A DNA stretch of 17,680 nucleotides from DASUFH01 sp036274645. Its GTDB lineage: Bacteria; Acidobacteriota; Terriglobia; 20CM-2-55-15. The stretch spans positions 1-17,680 of the forward strand of contig DASUFH010000237.1 in the NCBI GenBank assembly GCA_036274645.1, in the 5' to 3' direction. Numbering within the stretch: position 1 is the stretch's first letter; each line of letters opens with the position of its first letter. The notes under the pieces were generated by a model. It saw only the letters and a program-made list of their open reading frames with translations, did no database searches and was not told where the DNA came from. Positions 7,129-14,853 of the stretch are shown in pieces. The position numbers and the translations under genes were made by a program.

Positions 7129-8940
7129 CTAGGAGTTGGAATCCGAATTGGAACCCGCGGTTGCCCGTTGGACGCCCAGACCGTCTTCATCAGATTCCCA
7201 TTCGGAACCCGCGGACGCCCGTTGAGCCCGGAAAACGTCTTCCCGGGCTTCCTTCAACTGGCCTTCAAGTTGCGCGATCTGGCGAGTATACCGGCGCCGG
7301 TCGGACTCGGCTTCGTCGCTTTGATCCTGCAGCCGGCGGTCCGCGCGGGCCCTGAGACGCATGAGTTCATCCACCTTTGTTTCGAACTCGGTCTTCAGTT
7401 CGGCCGCCGCCTGGCGACGCGCGGCTTCGCGGGCTTCGGGAAGTGTCTGTTCGAGCGCGGCGATCCGCTGAGAAAGGCGTTGCCGCTCGGCTTCGAACTC
7501 GTCGCTGCGGCTGATCATTTCCTGGGCCAGACGCTCCCGGTCCCGGTTGGCCTCGTTGAGACGGGGCTCGTATTGGGCCCGAAGCTCCTGAAAGACTTCG
7601 CTTCGCACCTCGTCTTTAGCGCCCTGAATGGACCGCTCGAGCCGTTCAATCTGGAGCGTGAGCTGGTCCCGCTCGGTCGCCCACTTCATCCGGCCTTCAT
7701 GAAGTTCGCGTTCCCACTCTTCGGGGGTCCGGCTCTTGGAAGCGGACGGAGCTTTGCCCAGTTTCTGGAGTAGCGCCGCGCGGGCGGCGTCCTTTTTGGC
7801 GTCGGCGTTGCCGGCCTTTCTCAACCGGTCGATCTCGGCGTTAAGACGGCGCCGCTCGCTGTCCGCCTCCAGCCTCCATTCGCGCTTGGCCTGCTCGAGC
7901 CGCGCTTCCACCTGCTCACGGACGGCAAGGGCCAGGCGCGTCGGATTGTTGGCGCGCTCCATGGCCTCGATAACCGATCCCTGAAGATCGACCATCTGGG
8001 CTCGGAGGGCCCGCCGCTCCTCGTCCCATTTCAGCTGCGCGGCGCCATATTCTTCCTCCAGCTGACGCCGGCTTTGCAGCGCCTCGTCCAGCTGATACTG
8101 AAGTTCCGCGTGGAGTTCCGCCAGAACCTCGGCTTTCGCCTCTTCACGGGCCTGTTCGACCGCGTTCTCCAGTCTTTCGATGTCTTCGTGCAGGCTGCGG
8201 CGCTCCATACGCCACTGGCTCCGCGAACTCTCGAACTCCGATTCCGCGCGATCGTACTGGCGGCGCATCTCCTTGACCTTGGCGTCGAGTTGCGCCCGGA
8301 GTTCGTCCATCAACTGTTCGGTTGCCGCCGCCGACCAGGCGACCGCATACACGTCGAGGGGCTCGTCCTTGCCCTTCATCTCGGCGCGGCCAAGCCGGAC
8401 GCACTGCGCCCCGGCGTCCCTGGCGGCGTCGAGCAGGACATCAGTGATCAGAATCTGGTCGGGCTGCGCCTGATGCTGCACACGCGAAGCCGTATTGACG
8501 ACATCGCCGTACACGTCGTCGGATTTGACCAGTCCCAGTCCGGTGTGCAGCCCCACACGAATGTGGGTCTGTTCCTCTTCGGGGCGTCCGACGCGATCCG
8601 CTTCGAGCGCCCGCTGCATCCCGATGGCCGCTTTCACCGCGCCGACCGGGCTGACAAAGCTCGCCATGATGGCGTCGCCGATCGTCTTCACGACGCGGCC
8701 GCCGGACCGCTCGATGACCGGCTCGAGGAGGGCATGATGCCGTTCGACCATCGCCAGTCCTTCGACATCGCCCTTCCGCTCGAAATACGTGGTCGATCCC
8801 TGAATGTCGCTGAACAGGATCGTTACGGACGCGCGCATCCTCTCGAGCTCCTGATCGGCCTGAGCCCGTGTTTCGAGCAGTTCCTGAAGCTTGTCCCTTT
8901 CCATAATTCGCAGAAAGCGTGGAATGATGCGCGTGGACAT
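7129..8940 (-). CDS. Class III adenylate cyclase with long C-terminal coiled coil
   Basis: Encodes 603 residues. Residues about 38-200 are a class III nucleotide cyclase catalytic domain making cyclic AMP from ATP. The two metal-binding aspartates are Asp45 (FSDIQGST) and Asp89 (TIGDAIMA). Lys85 and Asp142 are the usual adenine-selecting pair. Asn149 and Arg153 in VNTASR are the transition-state pair, so it looks active and specific for ATP. Residues about 205-585 are almost pure heptad-like Glu/Arg/Gln/Ala/Leu sequence, a long coiled coil, ending in a Ser/Asp-rich tail. There is no signal peptide or membrane helix, so it is cytosolic or tethered by the coil. The ATG at 8940 is chosen; a GTG at 8943 and an ATG at 8904 are alternatives. 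It is divergent from the SPFH gene, with 58 bases between starts. Confidence 0.92.
   Translation of the reverse strand: MSTRIIPRFLRIMERDKLQELLETRAQADQELERMRASVTILFSDIQGSTTYFERKGDVEGLAMVERHHALLEPVIERSGGRVVKTIGDAIMASFVSPVGAVKAAIGMQRALEADRVGRPEEEQTHIRVGLHTGLGLVKSDDVYGDVVNTASRVQHQAQPDQILITDVLLDAARDAGAQCVRLGRAEMKGKDEPLDVYAVAWSAAATEQLMDELRAQLDAKVKEMRRQYDRAESEFESSRSQWRMERRSLHEDIERLENAVEQAREEAKAEVLAELHAELQYQLDEALQSRRQLEEEYGAAQLKWDEERRALRAQMVDLQGSVIEAMERANNPTRLALAVREQVEARLEQAKREWRLEADSERRRLNAEIDRLRKAGNADAKKDAARAALLQKLGKAPSASKSRTPEEWERELHEGRMKWATERDQLTLQIERLERSIQGAKDEVRSEVFQELRAQYEPRLNEANRDRERLAQEMISRSDEFEAERQRLSQRIAALEQTLPEAREAARRQAAAELKTEFETKVDELMRLRARADRRLQDQSDEAESDRRRYTRQIAQLEGQLKEAREDVFRAQRASAGSEWESDEDGLGVQRATAGSNSDSNS
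7150..7224 (-). repeat. Imperfect direct repeat in the cyclase tail
   Basis: GGAACCCGCGG followed by two variable bases and GCCCGTTG occurs at 7150-7170 and again at 7204-7224, a 54-base period. It encodes two similar C-terminal segments (QRASAGSEW and QRATAGSNS). This suggests a small in-frame duplication of an 18-residue unit. Confidence 0.65.
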
Positions 8941-8987
8941 CACCCGCCGGCGTATCGTACCGTGGGGCCAACAAAATCAAGACATTG

Positions 8988-8994
8988 AAAGGAG
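8988..8994 (+). promoter_or_regulatory. Ribosome binding site of the SPFH gene
   Basis: AAAGGAG lies 4 bases before the ATG at 8999. It selects this start over the in-frame upstream ATG codons that overlap the cyclase gene on the other strand. Confidence 0.8.
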
Positions 8995-8998
8995 CATC

Positions 8999-9820
8999 AT
9001 GGCAGGAGGGTTCACGACCGTCACGTACACACCCGGGGGATTCAATCGAAAGCTCGCGCTTCGCATCATCGCCATCGTCGCTATCCTCATCATAGCGTTG
9101 TGGTTAACGCCGTTTGGAACGATCGCGGCCGGTGAGCGCGGAGTCCATCTGCGGTTCCAGGCCGTCGCCGGCGTGAAGAAGGAAGGACTGTATTTCATCG
9201 TCCCGCTGATCGACACGGTGCAGCGGATGGACATCAAGATTCAGAAAGAACAGGTTGAAGCCGACGCCGCTTCCAAGGACCTGCAAACGGTCGACATCGT
9301 CGTCGCCCTGAACTACCACGTCAACGCCGACCGCGTTGCGGATATCTATGAGCGCGTCGGCCTGGGCTACAAGGAAAGGATTATCGATCCGGCCCTGCAG
9401 GAAGCAGTGAAGGCGTCTGCCGCCAAATTCACCGCCGAAGAACTCATCACCAAGCGGGAACTCGTCCGTGAAGATATCAAGACCCAGCTCCGGCAGCGGC
9501 TGATGGAACAGGACATCAACGTGGACGAGTTCAATATCGTCAATTTCAAGTTCTCGAAGGTGTTCAACGAAGCCATTGAAAACAAGGTGACGGCCGAGCA
9601 GCAGGCGCTCGCCGCAAGAAATAAACTCGAGCAGATCAAATTCGAGGCCGAACAGAAAGTGGCCGAAGCGAAAGGCAAGGCGGAAGCGATCACGATCGAA
9701 TCCAACGCGCTCCGATCCAACCCCCAGATCCTGGAGTTGCGCGCGCTCGAGAAATGGAACGGCGCGCTCCCTCAGGTGACCGGCTCGGGAGGTGTGCCGT
9801 TCATCAATCTCAATAAATAG
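8999..9820 (+). CDS. SPFH/prohibitin-family membrane protein
   Basis: Encodes 273 residues and is the only plus-strand gene I support here. A single N-terminal membrane helix (residues about 19-38, LALRIIAIVAILIIALWLTPFG) follows a short cytoplasmic leader. Then comes the SPFH/Band 7 domain (AAGERGVHLRFQAVAGVKKEGLYFIVPLIDTVQRMDIK, then DLQTVDIVVALNYHV). A charged Ala/Glu/Lys helix (residues about 195-235) should form the oligomerising coiled coil. Such proteins form large membrane rings and act as scaffolds or regulators of membrane proteases such as FtsH. The sequence looks closer to eukaryotic-type prohibitins than to HflK/HflC or flotillin, given its length and ALEKWNGALPQV ending. No protease gene is adjacent. 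The start is fixed by a strong Shine-Dalgarno. Confidence 0.93.
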   Translation: MAGGFTTVTYTPGGFNRKLALRIIAIVAILIIALWLTPFGTIAAGERGVHLRFQAVAGVKKEGLYFIVPLIDTVQRMDIKIQKEQVEADAASKDLQTVDIVVALNYHVNADRVADIYERVGLGYKERIIDPALQEAVKASAAKFTAEELITKRELVREDIKTQLRQRLMEQDINVDEFNIVNFKFSKVFNEAIENKVTAEQQALAARNKLEQIKFEAEQKVAEAKGKAEAITIESNALRSNPQILELRALEKWNGALPQVTGSGGVPFINLNK

Positions 9821-9841
9821 CGTCGCTGAATAGCGTCGCTC
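9816..9841 (+). repeat. 13-base tandem duplication over the SPFH stop codon
   Basis: AATAGCGTCGCT occurs at 9816-9827 and again at 9829-9840, 13 bases apart. It duplicates the SPFH stop region and abuts the typA stop on the other strand. The two genes converge with only 19 bases between them, and no hairpin terminator is seen. Confidence 0.75.
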
Positions 9842-11636
9842 ACCGCTTGTTGGCGGCCAGAACCTTTTTGCGCAGCCGGATGGACTTGGGTGTGACCTCC
9901 ACGAACTCATCATCCCGAATAAATTCGATCGATTGCTCGAGATTCAGAATCCGCGGCGAGACCAGGCGAATGGCCTCGTCCGCCGTGGAGGCGCGCATGT
10001 TGGTCAGCTTCTTTTCCTTGACGATGTTGACGTTCAGATCGACGGCGCGCGCATTTTCGCCGACGATCATTCCTTCGTAGACTTCGGCGCCGGGCGAAAC
10101 AAAAATCTCGCCGCGCTCCTGCAGGTTCCAGATCGCGTAAGCCGTGGCCTGCCCGGGGCGGTCTGCCACCAGCGCTCCGGTGGGGCGCGTCTGAATATCG
10201 CCCTGCCATTCGATGTAGCCGTTGAACAGCGAGTTCATGATGGCTGAACCACGGGTGTCGGTCAGCAGTTCACTGCGCAGGCCGATCAGGCCGCGGGTCG
10301 GCGCGTTGAACTCCAGCCGGACGCGGCCGGATCCATGGTTCACCATCTTGACCAGCTTTCCCTTGCGGGGCCCGAGCTTCTCGATCACCACGCCAAGGAA
10401 CGTTTCCGGACAATCCACGATCAGGATTTCAAGGGGCTCGCGGAGTTCTCCGTTCACCGTGCGCGTGAGAATTTCCGGTTTGCCGACCATCAGTTCATAA
10501 CCTTCACGCCGCATGCTCTCGATCAGAATCGACAATTGCAGTTCGCCCCGTCCCATCACGCGGTGCGCGTCCGGTCCTCCAGCCTGCTCGACGCGGATGG
10601 ACACATTGGTGAGCAGTTCCTTCTGCAGACGATCGCGTAAGTGGCGCGACGTCACATATGACCCTTCGCGGCCGGCAAACGGCGACGTATTGATCGTGAA
10701 CGTCATGGCGATGGTGGGTTCATCGATGTGAATGCCGCTCAACGGCGCCGGCGCTTCCGCGCTGGTGATGGTCTCGCCGATGCTGATCCCCTCAACGCCC
10801 GCGATCGCAAGAATGGCGCCCGGCGGCCCGACGGTCTCATCCACGCGCTTGAGCCCTTCGAACGAATACAGCTTCGTGATGCGGGTCTTCTGCAGGGAGC
10901 CGTCGAGTTTCGCAATCCCCACGTCGTCGCCCAGCCGGATTGTGCCGTTGAACACCCGGCCGATCGCGAGCCGGCCCAGGTATTCGCTGTAGTCCAGGTT
11001 GGCCACAAGCAGCTGCAGGGGGCTCTCCGGATCGCCCGAAGGAGGAGGAATGCGCTGCACGATGCTTTCGAACAGGGGCTCGAGGTTTGCAGATTCCCCG
11101 TCGAGGGTTGTCTTCGCGATTCCAGCGCGCGCATTGGCGTAGATCACGGGAAAGTCGAGCTGATCCTCCGACGCGTCCAGGTCGATAAAGAGGTCGTAAA
11201 GCTCGTTGAGCACTTCGGGAGCGCGCGCGTCGGACCGATCGATCTTGTTGATGACGGCGATAATCGGCAGTTTGGCCTCGAACGCCTTGGTCAACACGTA
11301 GCGGGTCTGCGGCAGCGGTCCTTCGCTCGCGTCCACGAGCAGCAGCGCGCCGTCGACGAGTTTGAGCGCGCGTTCCACTTCCCCGCCGAAATCGCTATGG
11401 CCGGGTGTGTCGACGATGTTGATCTTCACGCCGCGATATTGGATGCCCGTCGTCTTGGCCAGGATCGTGATGCCCCGCTCGCGCTCCAGCGCATTGGAGT
11501 CGAGCATGCGATCGACTGTTTCCTCGTTGGCCCGGAAGATTCCACTCTGTTTCAGCATAGCGTCAACCAGCGTGGTCTTGCCGTGATCGACGTGGGCGAT
11601 GATGGCGATGTTACGAATATCCTGATAAGTACTCAT
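9840..11636 (-). CDS. typA: Ribosome-associated GTPase TypA/BipA
   Basis: Encodes 598 residues, the normal length for TypA. This translational GTPase binds the 70S ribosome and helps large-subunit assembly and growth under cold or stress. G1 is AHVDHGKT (14-21), the switch I motif RGITI is at 54-58, G3 DTPGH at 76-80 and G4 NKID at 130-133. G5 reads ANAR (167-170), where Escherichia coli BipA has ASAL. Downstream are the EF-G-like domains and the TypA C-terminal domain (FNAPTRGLIGLRSELLTDTRG, then GAEVYEGMIVGENAR). The ATG at 11636 was chosen because MSTYQDIRNIAIIAHVDHG is the standard TypA start; the frame is open far upstream, across the MOSC gene. No Shine-Dalgarno is visible. The MOSC gene ends 20 bases upstream, suggesting co-transcription. 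Confidence 0.97.
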   Translation of the reverse strand: MSTYQDIRNIAIIAHVDHGKTTLVDAMLKQSGIFRANEETVDRMLDSNALERERGITILAKTTGIQYRGVKINIVDTPGHSDFGGEVERALKLVDGALLLVDASEGPLPQTRYVLTKAFEAKLPIIAVINKIDRSDARAPEVLNELYDLFIDLDASEDQLDFPVIYANARAGIAKTTLDGESANLEPLFESIVQRIPPPSGDPESPLQLLVANLDYSEYLGRLAIGRVFNGTIRLGDDVGIAKLDGSLQKTRITKLYSFEGLKRVDETVGPPGAILAIAGVEGISIGETITSAEAPAPLSGIHIDEPTIAMTFTINTSPFAGREGSYVTSRHLRDRLQKELLTNVSIRVEQAGGPDAHRVMGRGELQLSILIESMRREGYELMVGKPEILTRTVNGELREPLEILIVDCPETFLGVVIEKLGPRKGKLVKMVNHGSGRVRLEFNAPTRGLIGLRSELLTDTRGSAIMNSLFNGYIEWQGDIQTRPTGALVADRPGQATAYAIWNLQERGEIFVSPGAEVYEGMIVGENARAVDLNVNIVKEKKLTNMRASTADEAIRLVSPRILNLEQSIEFIRDDEFVEVTPKSIRLRKKVLAANKR

Positions 11637-11656
11637 TGGTCGGTTTTGAACGAACG

Positions 11657-12436
11657 TTAGCCGAGCGTGACCGGGTCGCCCACCGAAATCATTTTGCCCG
11701 CCTCCGTGGCGGGAATCCGGGTGTTGACGCTCAGGCGGTAATAGTGATCGAAGCGCGAAGCAGCAGCCCACTCGGGCAGTGTTGCCTTGCGGCGCTCCAT
11801 GAATTCGCGCTGGAAGTCCTGACGCGCGATACCCGTGCGGGAGTCGCGCGACGGCACGGCGCAGCGCTGGCACGGGTTGACGCCGGACAGCCGGACGCCA
11901 CCGATGGCAAACGGGAGCGGGGCGCCGGTTCCCGAAAAAAGACGGTCCTCCCAGAACGGCGCGTCCGTTTCCAGTTCGATGTTGACGCGAAACCTTCGGC
12001 TGGTTTCCTCCCGCTGGAGTCCAAACCACGCGCCGACAGCGTTGAATGTCAGCCCACTGCACACGGTCGGGCCCGGGGATTCCAGGTCATCGGGAAATCC
12101 CGTGTCGGTGTTGCGTTCGAGATGTGCGCGAAAACCGAGAAACGCGCTGAACCAGCCTTCGATTCGGGAACGATCCTCGACGAGATGGAACGATTCCGGG
12201 GCCCCTTCCGGACTGGAACGGAGCGATACACGGTTGTTCTCCAGGTCGAACTCGGACCGAACGCAATGAATACGAGCCTCCCGTTTTCCGTTGATCACAC
12301 GGCCCTCGTCGTCGGTCAGCGCAAACTCCCGATCGCGCGCGAGGGCTCCCGAACCCAGAACCGCCGCGCCCGACACCGGTACCGGATCCAGGGACTTGAT
12401 GGGATAAATGAGAATGCGCCGCACTGTCGCCGTCAT
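11657..12436 (-). CDS. MOSC-domain molybdenum-cofactor protein (YcbX/mARC-like)
   Basis: Encodes 259 residues. The N-terminal part (about 1-100: RRILIYPIKSLDPVPV) is the MOSC N-terminal beta-barrel domain. The rest is the MOSC domain, with RFRVNIELETDAPFWEDRLFSG and the NPCQRCAVPSRDSRTG segment. Cys192, the second cysteine of CxxC, aligns by memory with the molybdenum-ligating Cys of mARC and YcbX. The domain order and this Cys suggest an N-reductase or sulfur-carrier enzyme using molybdenum cofactor, probably reducing N-hydroxylated compounds. There is no fused ferredoxin domain as in E. coli YcbX, so electrons would come from another protein. It lies between recQ (30 bases upstream) and typA (20 bases downstream), which suggests one transcript rather than shared function. 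No Shine-Dalgarno is visible. Confidence 0.88.
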   Translation of the reverse strand: MTATVRRILIYPIKSLDPVPVSGAAVLGSGALARDREFALTDDEGRVINGKREARIHCVRSEFDLENNRVSLRSSPEGAPESFHLVEDRSRIEGWFSAFLGFRAHLERNTDTGFPDDLESPGPTVCSGLTFNAVGAWFGLQREETSRRFRVNIELETDAPFWEDRLFSGTGAPLPFAIGGVRLSGVNPCQRCAVPSRDSRTGIARQDFQREFMERRKATLPEWAAASRFDHYYRLSVNTRIPATEAGKMISVGDPVTLG

Positions 12437-12466
12437 GGTCTACAAACCAAACTACTAAGTGTACCC

Positions 12467-14299
12467 TTAGACGCCCGGAATTGAGATGGCCGGACGCTCT
12501 TTGAGGAACGCGCGCCCCTTCGGACTGACGTGGATCGTCGGCCGGTATCCCTCGCCGCGTTCGATGAAACCCTCCACACTCAGGTGATCGATCATGGCCA
12601 CGATGTTCGTAATGGAGTAGTCCGACAACAGTCCGTAGGTCGACAGCGTCCGGAATTCCTGAATGGACGAATCGTTCGAGCCGGCAAGAATCCTGGCGAC
12701 CTTTTCCCTTCCCAGCTGTTCGCGAACCCTGAGAATGCACGACAGGATTTTGAGAGCCACCGTGACGGAACGGCCGTCGTCCGCGGCCACATTGCGGGGA
12801 CTCGCCGGCGCGGCGGCGGCAACGGCAACCTCCGGGTCTTTCCGAACGGAACGCAGAGGGTGCGTCTCGGGCGCGCAGCGGCTGCAGGCGTCGCAGTCCT
12901 TCGTCCGGGTCCATTCCCCGAAATACCGGAGGATGAACGACCGGTAGCAGTGCCGCCGGAACCGGCTGGCATACTGCAGCATGACGCGCAGTTTGCGCAT
13001 TTCGAATTCGCGGCGGCGCTCCAGTTCATCGAAATTGAAACCGGTCAGATGGCGGTCGGAAGGCCGCAGAATGCGCACGCCACGCCCCTCCGGCGTATTC
13101 ACCCGCTGCACGAAACCGGCGCGATCCAGCAGAGACACCGCGGAATGGAACCGCGGGTCCGAGCGGCCGGAAGCCTTTCGCCACTGGTCCGCCACGACGA
13201 GAGTGCCGCCGGGGGCGAGCAGCCGGCCATATACCTCCTTCAGGTATGCGGGCGCCGGATGACTGGAATCAATGAAGTTCTCCGGAATCCACTTGTCCGC
13301 GTAGTTGAACAACAGCAGGCAGCGCGCGGGCTGGCCATCGCGGCCGGCGCGTCCGATTTCCTGGTAATAGGCTTCGAGCGAATCCGGAATATCCGCATGG
13401 ACGACGAAACGGACATCGGCCCGGTCGATCCCCATTCCAAACGCGTTGGTCGCGACGATGACGCCCGTCTCGCTGTTCATGAACCGGTTCTGGACGCTCC
13501 GCCGCTCTTCCATGGAAAGTCCGGCATGATAGGCCAGCGCGTTGATGCCACGCCGCGTCAGCGCGCGGTGGATGTCTTCGACGTTCCGGCGCGTGCCGGC
13601 ATAGACGATCCCGGTCGGCGCCCATTCGCACAGTTCGATGATCGCGCGGACCTTTTCGGCGACCGTCGACGGCTCTCGGACCTCGAGGAAGAGATTCGGG
13701 CGATCAAAGCCACTGACCACCTGCCGGGCATCGGGAATGTCGAGCTGTTTGAGAATGTCCTCGCGAACGGCCGGTGTGGCCGTGGCGGTCAGCGCCACCG
13801 TCTGCGGACGCCCGAGTTCGGCGATGACGTCCTTCAGGCGCAGATAGTCCGGACGGAAATCGTGTCCCCAGAGCGACACGCAATGCGCCTCGTCCACCGC
13901 AAACATGCTGACATGGGCGGACCGGATGGCCGCGCGAAACGACTCATTCTGAAACCGCTCCGGCGCGACATACAGCAGCTTGATCTCGCCGCGAACCGCG
14001 CGTTCGATCCGGTTACGCTGAACATCACGCGGAACCGTGCTGTTGACGACCGAGGCTGGAGCGCCCAGGCGCTCCAGATGGTCGATCTGATCCTTCATGA
14101 GCGCAATCAGCGGCGAAACGACCAGCGTCAGCCCCCCGCGGGCAAGCGCCGGCAACTGATAGCAGAGAGACTTGCCGCTTCCCGTCGGCATCACGGCCAG
14201 CGCATTCTTTCCGGCCATGATCAGGTCGATGACTTCACGCTGCGCCGGCCGGAACGACTCAAAACCAAAAGTCTCGCGCAAAACCGCTTCGATGTTCAC
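12467..14299 (-). CDS. recQ: RecQ-type ATP-dependent DNA helicase, with an extra domain and no HRDC domain
   Basis: Encodes 610 residues from the GTG at 14299 (VNIEAVLRETFGFESFRPAQ, the usual RecQ start). The enzyme is a 3'-5' helicase in recombination and repair. Seen in order: Walker A PTGSGKS (38-44), DEAHC (136-140), the aromatic loop SLWGHDFRP (142-150), TATATP (171-176), then helicase domain 2 with QEIGRAGRDGQ (313-323). A zinc site has Cys451, Cys469, Cys472 and Cys475. A winged-helix RQC-like domain fills the C-terminus. Residues about 345-425 are an extra segment before the zinc site. There is no HRDC domain. The aromatic loop has Leu143 where E. coli RecQ has Gln. The frame is open upstream to 14461, but that would overlap the PIN gene. 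Confidence 0.93.
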   Translation of the reverse strand: MNIEAVLRETFGFESFRPAQREVIDLIMAGKNALAVMPTGSGKSLCYQLPALARGGLTLVVSPLIALMKDQIDHLERLGAPASVVNSTVPRDVQRNRIERAVRGEIKLLYVAPERFQNESFRAAIRSAHVSMFAVDEAHCVSLWGHDFRPDYLRLKDVIAELGRPQTVALTATATPAVREDILKQLDIPDARQVVSGFDRPNLFLEVREPSTVAEKVRAIIELCEWAPTGIVYAGTRRNVEDIHRALTRRGINALAYHAGLSMEERRSVQNRFMNSETGVIVATNAFGMGIDRADVRFVVHADIPDSLEAYYQEIGRAGRDGQPARCLLLFNYADKWIPENFIDSSHPAPAYLKEVYGRLLAPGGTLVVADQWRKASGRSDPRFHSAVSLLDRAGFVQRVNTPEGRGVRILRPSDRHLTGFNFDELERRREFEMRKLRVMLQYASRFRRHCYRSFILRYFGEWTRTKDCDACSRCAPETHPLRSVRKDPEVAVAAAAPASPRNVAADDGRSVTVALKILSCILRVREQLGREKVARILAGSNDSSIQEFRTLSTYGLLSDYSITNIVAMIDHLSVEGFIERGEGYRPTIHVSPKGRAFLKERPAISIPGV

Positions 14300-14331
14300 C
14301 CGTGGAGGATAGCAGACGTCCAACGCGGAGT

Positions 14332-14357
14332 CGCGACACAGAACCGCGACACGGAAC
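14332..14357. repeat. Two 13-base tandem repeats upstream of recQ
   Basis: CGCGACACAGAAC (14332-14344) is followed directly by CGCGACACGGAAC (14345-14357), differing at one base. They lie 33-58 bases upstream of the chosen GTG start of recQ, a usual place for a promoter or operator. They could also be leftover coding sequence. Confidence 0.6.
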
Positions 14358-14388
14358 AGCGAAGCAACCGCAGGATCGGCGGTGCCGG

Positions 14389-14853
14389 TCAGCGGATTGC
14401 CAGACCCTCCAGCCTGGCCAGCTTTGACGCTTTGGCGTCGAAACTCCAGAACGTGTCGCATTGAAGCGCGAGAGCGGAGGCCACGTGCAGCAGATCGTAT
14501 GTCCGGAAGCCATGACGCGCTGTGTGACGAAACGCGAGCTCTTCGAATCGTTCCTCAAGATCCGCGTTTGATGGCGTAAGGATTCGTAAGAATTCCCGTT
14601 TCTCGGCGTCGGCGCGGAAGTGGGCGTAAGCCAGGGCCGCCTGCTGGGGCGAAACAAACACCTGCCCCTTGTGGCGAGCCTGAAACACATGCAGCTGAAA
14701 CGCGTTGAGGATCTCTATCCGATGCAGCCACGTCAACGGCAGCGGCGCAGCTTCGTCGCGCCTGGCCTTCTGCAGGAGGCGTTCCGCTTCGCCGCTCTCC
14801 GAAAGCTCGAGGTATACGCGTGTGAAAAAGTTCGTATCCGCGTAAGGAGTCAT
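14389..14853 (-). CDS. PIN-domain ribonuclease toxin (VapC-like)
   Basis: Encodes 154 residues. PIN domains are metal-dependent nucleases; as toxins they usually cut tRNA or rRNA. The acidic quartet is present: Asp6 (YADTNFF), Glu47 (HRIEILNA), Asp120 (RTYDLLHVASAL) and Asp139 (FWSFDAKASKLA), so it looks active. The ATG at 14853 overlaps the antitoxin stop (ATGA), so translation is probably coupled, the classic toxin-antitoxin arrangement with the antitoxin first. It lies 89 bases upstream of the chosen recQ start. The predicted partner is the Phd-like protein immediately upstream. The target RNA cannot be told from sequence. Confidence 0.92.
   Translation of the reverse strand: MTPYADTNFFTRVYLELSESGEAERLLQKARRDEAAPLPLTWLHRIEILNAFQLHVFQARHKGQVFVSPQQAALAYAHFRADAEKREFLRILTPSNADLEERFEELAFRHTARHGFRTYDLLHVASALALQCDTFWSFDAKASKLARLEGLAIR

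Noticed and set aside
8074..8988. Open frame of 304 codons on the plus strand opposite the cyclase
   Set aside because: Antisense to a coiled-coil gene whose biased codons keep the opposite frame open; no motif.
11637..12062. TypA frame extending 142 codons upstream of the chosen start
   Set aside because: The extension overlaps the MOSC gene and is not TypA-like; MSTYQDIRNIAIIAHVDHG is the family's usual N-terminus.
12530..14464. Long open frame of 644 codons on the plus strand opposite recQ
   Set aside because: Antisense shadow of a clear RecQ helicase; composition is not protein-like and no ribosome binding site is seen.
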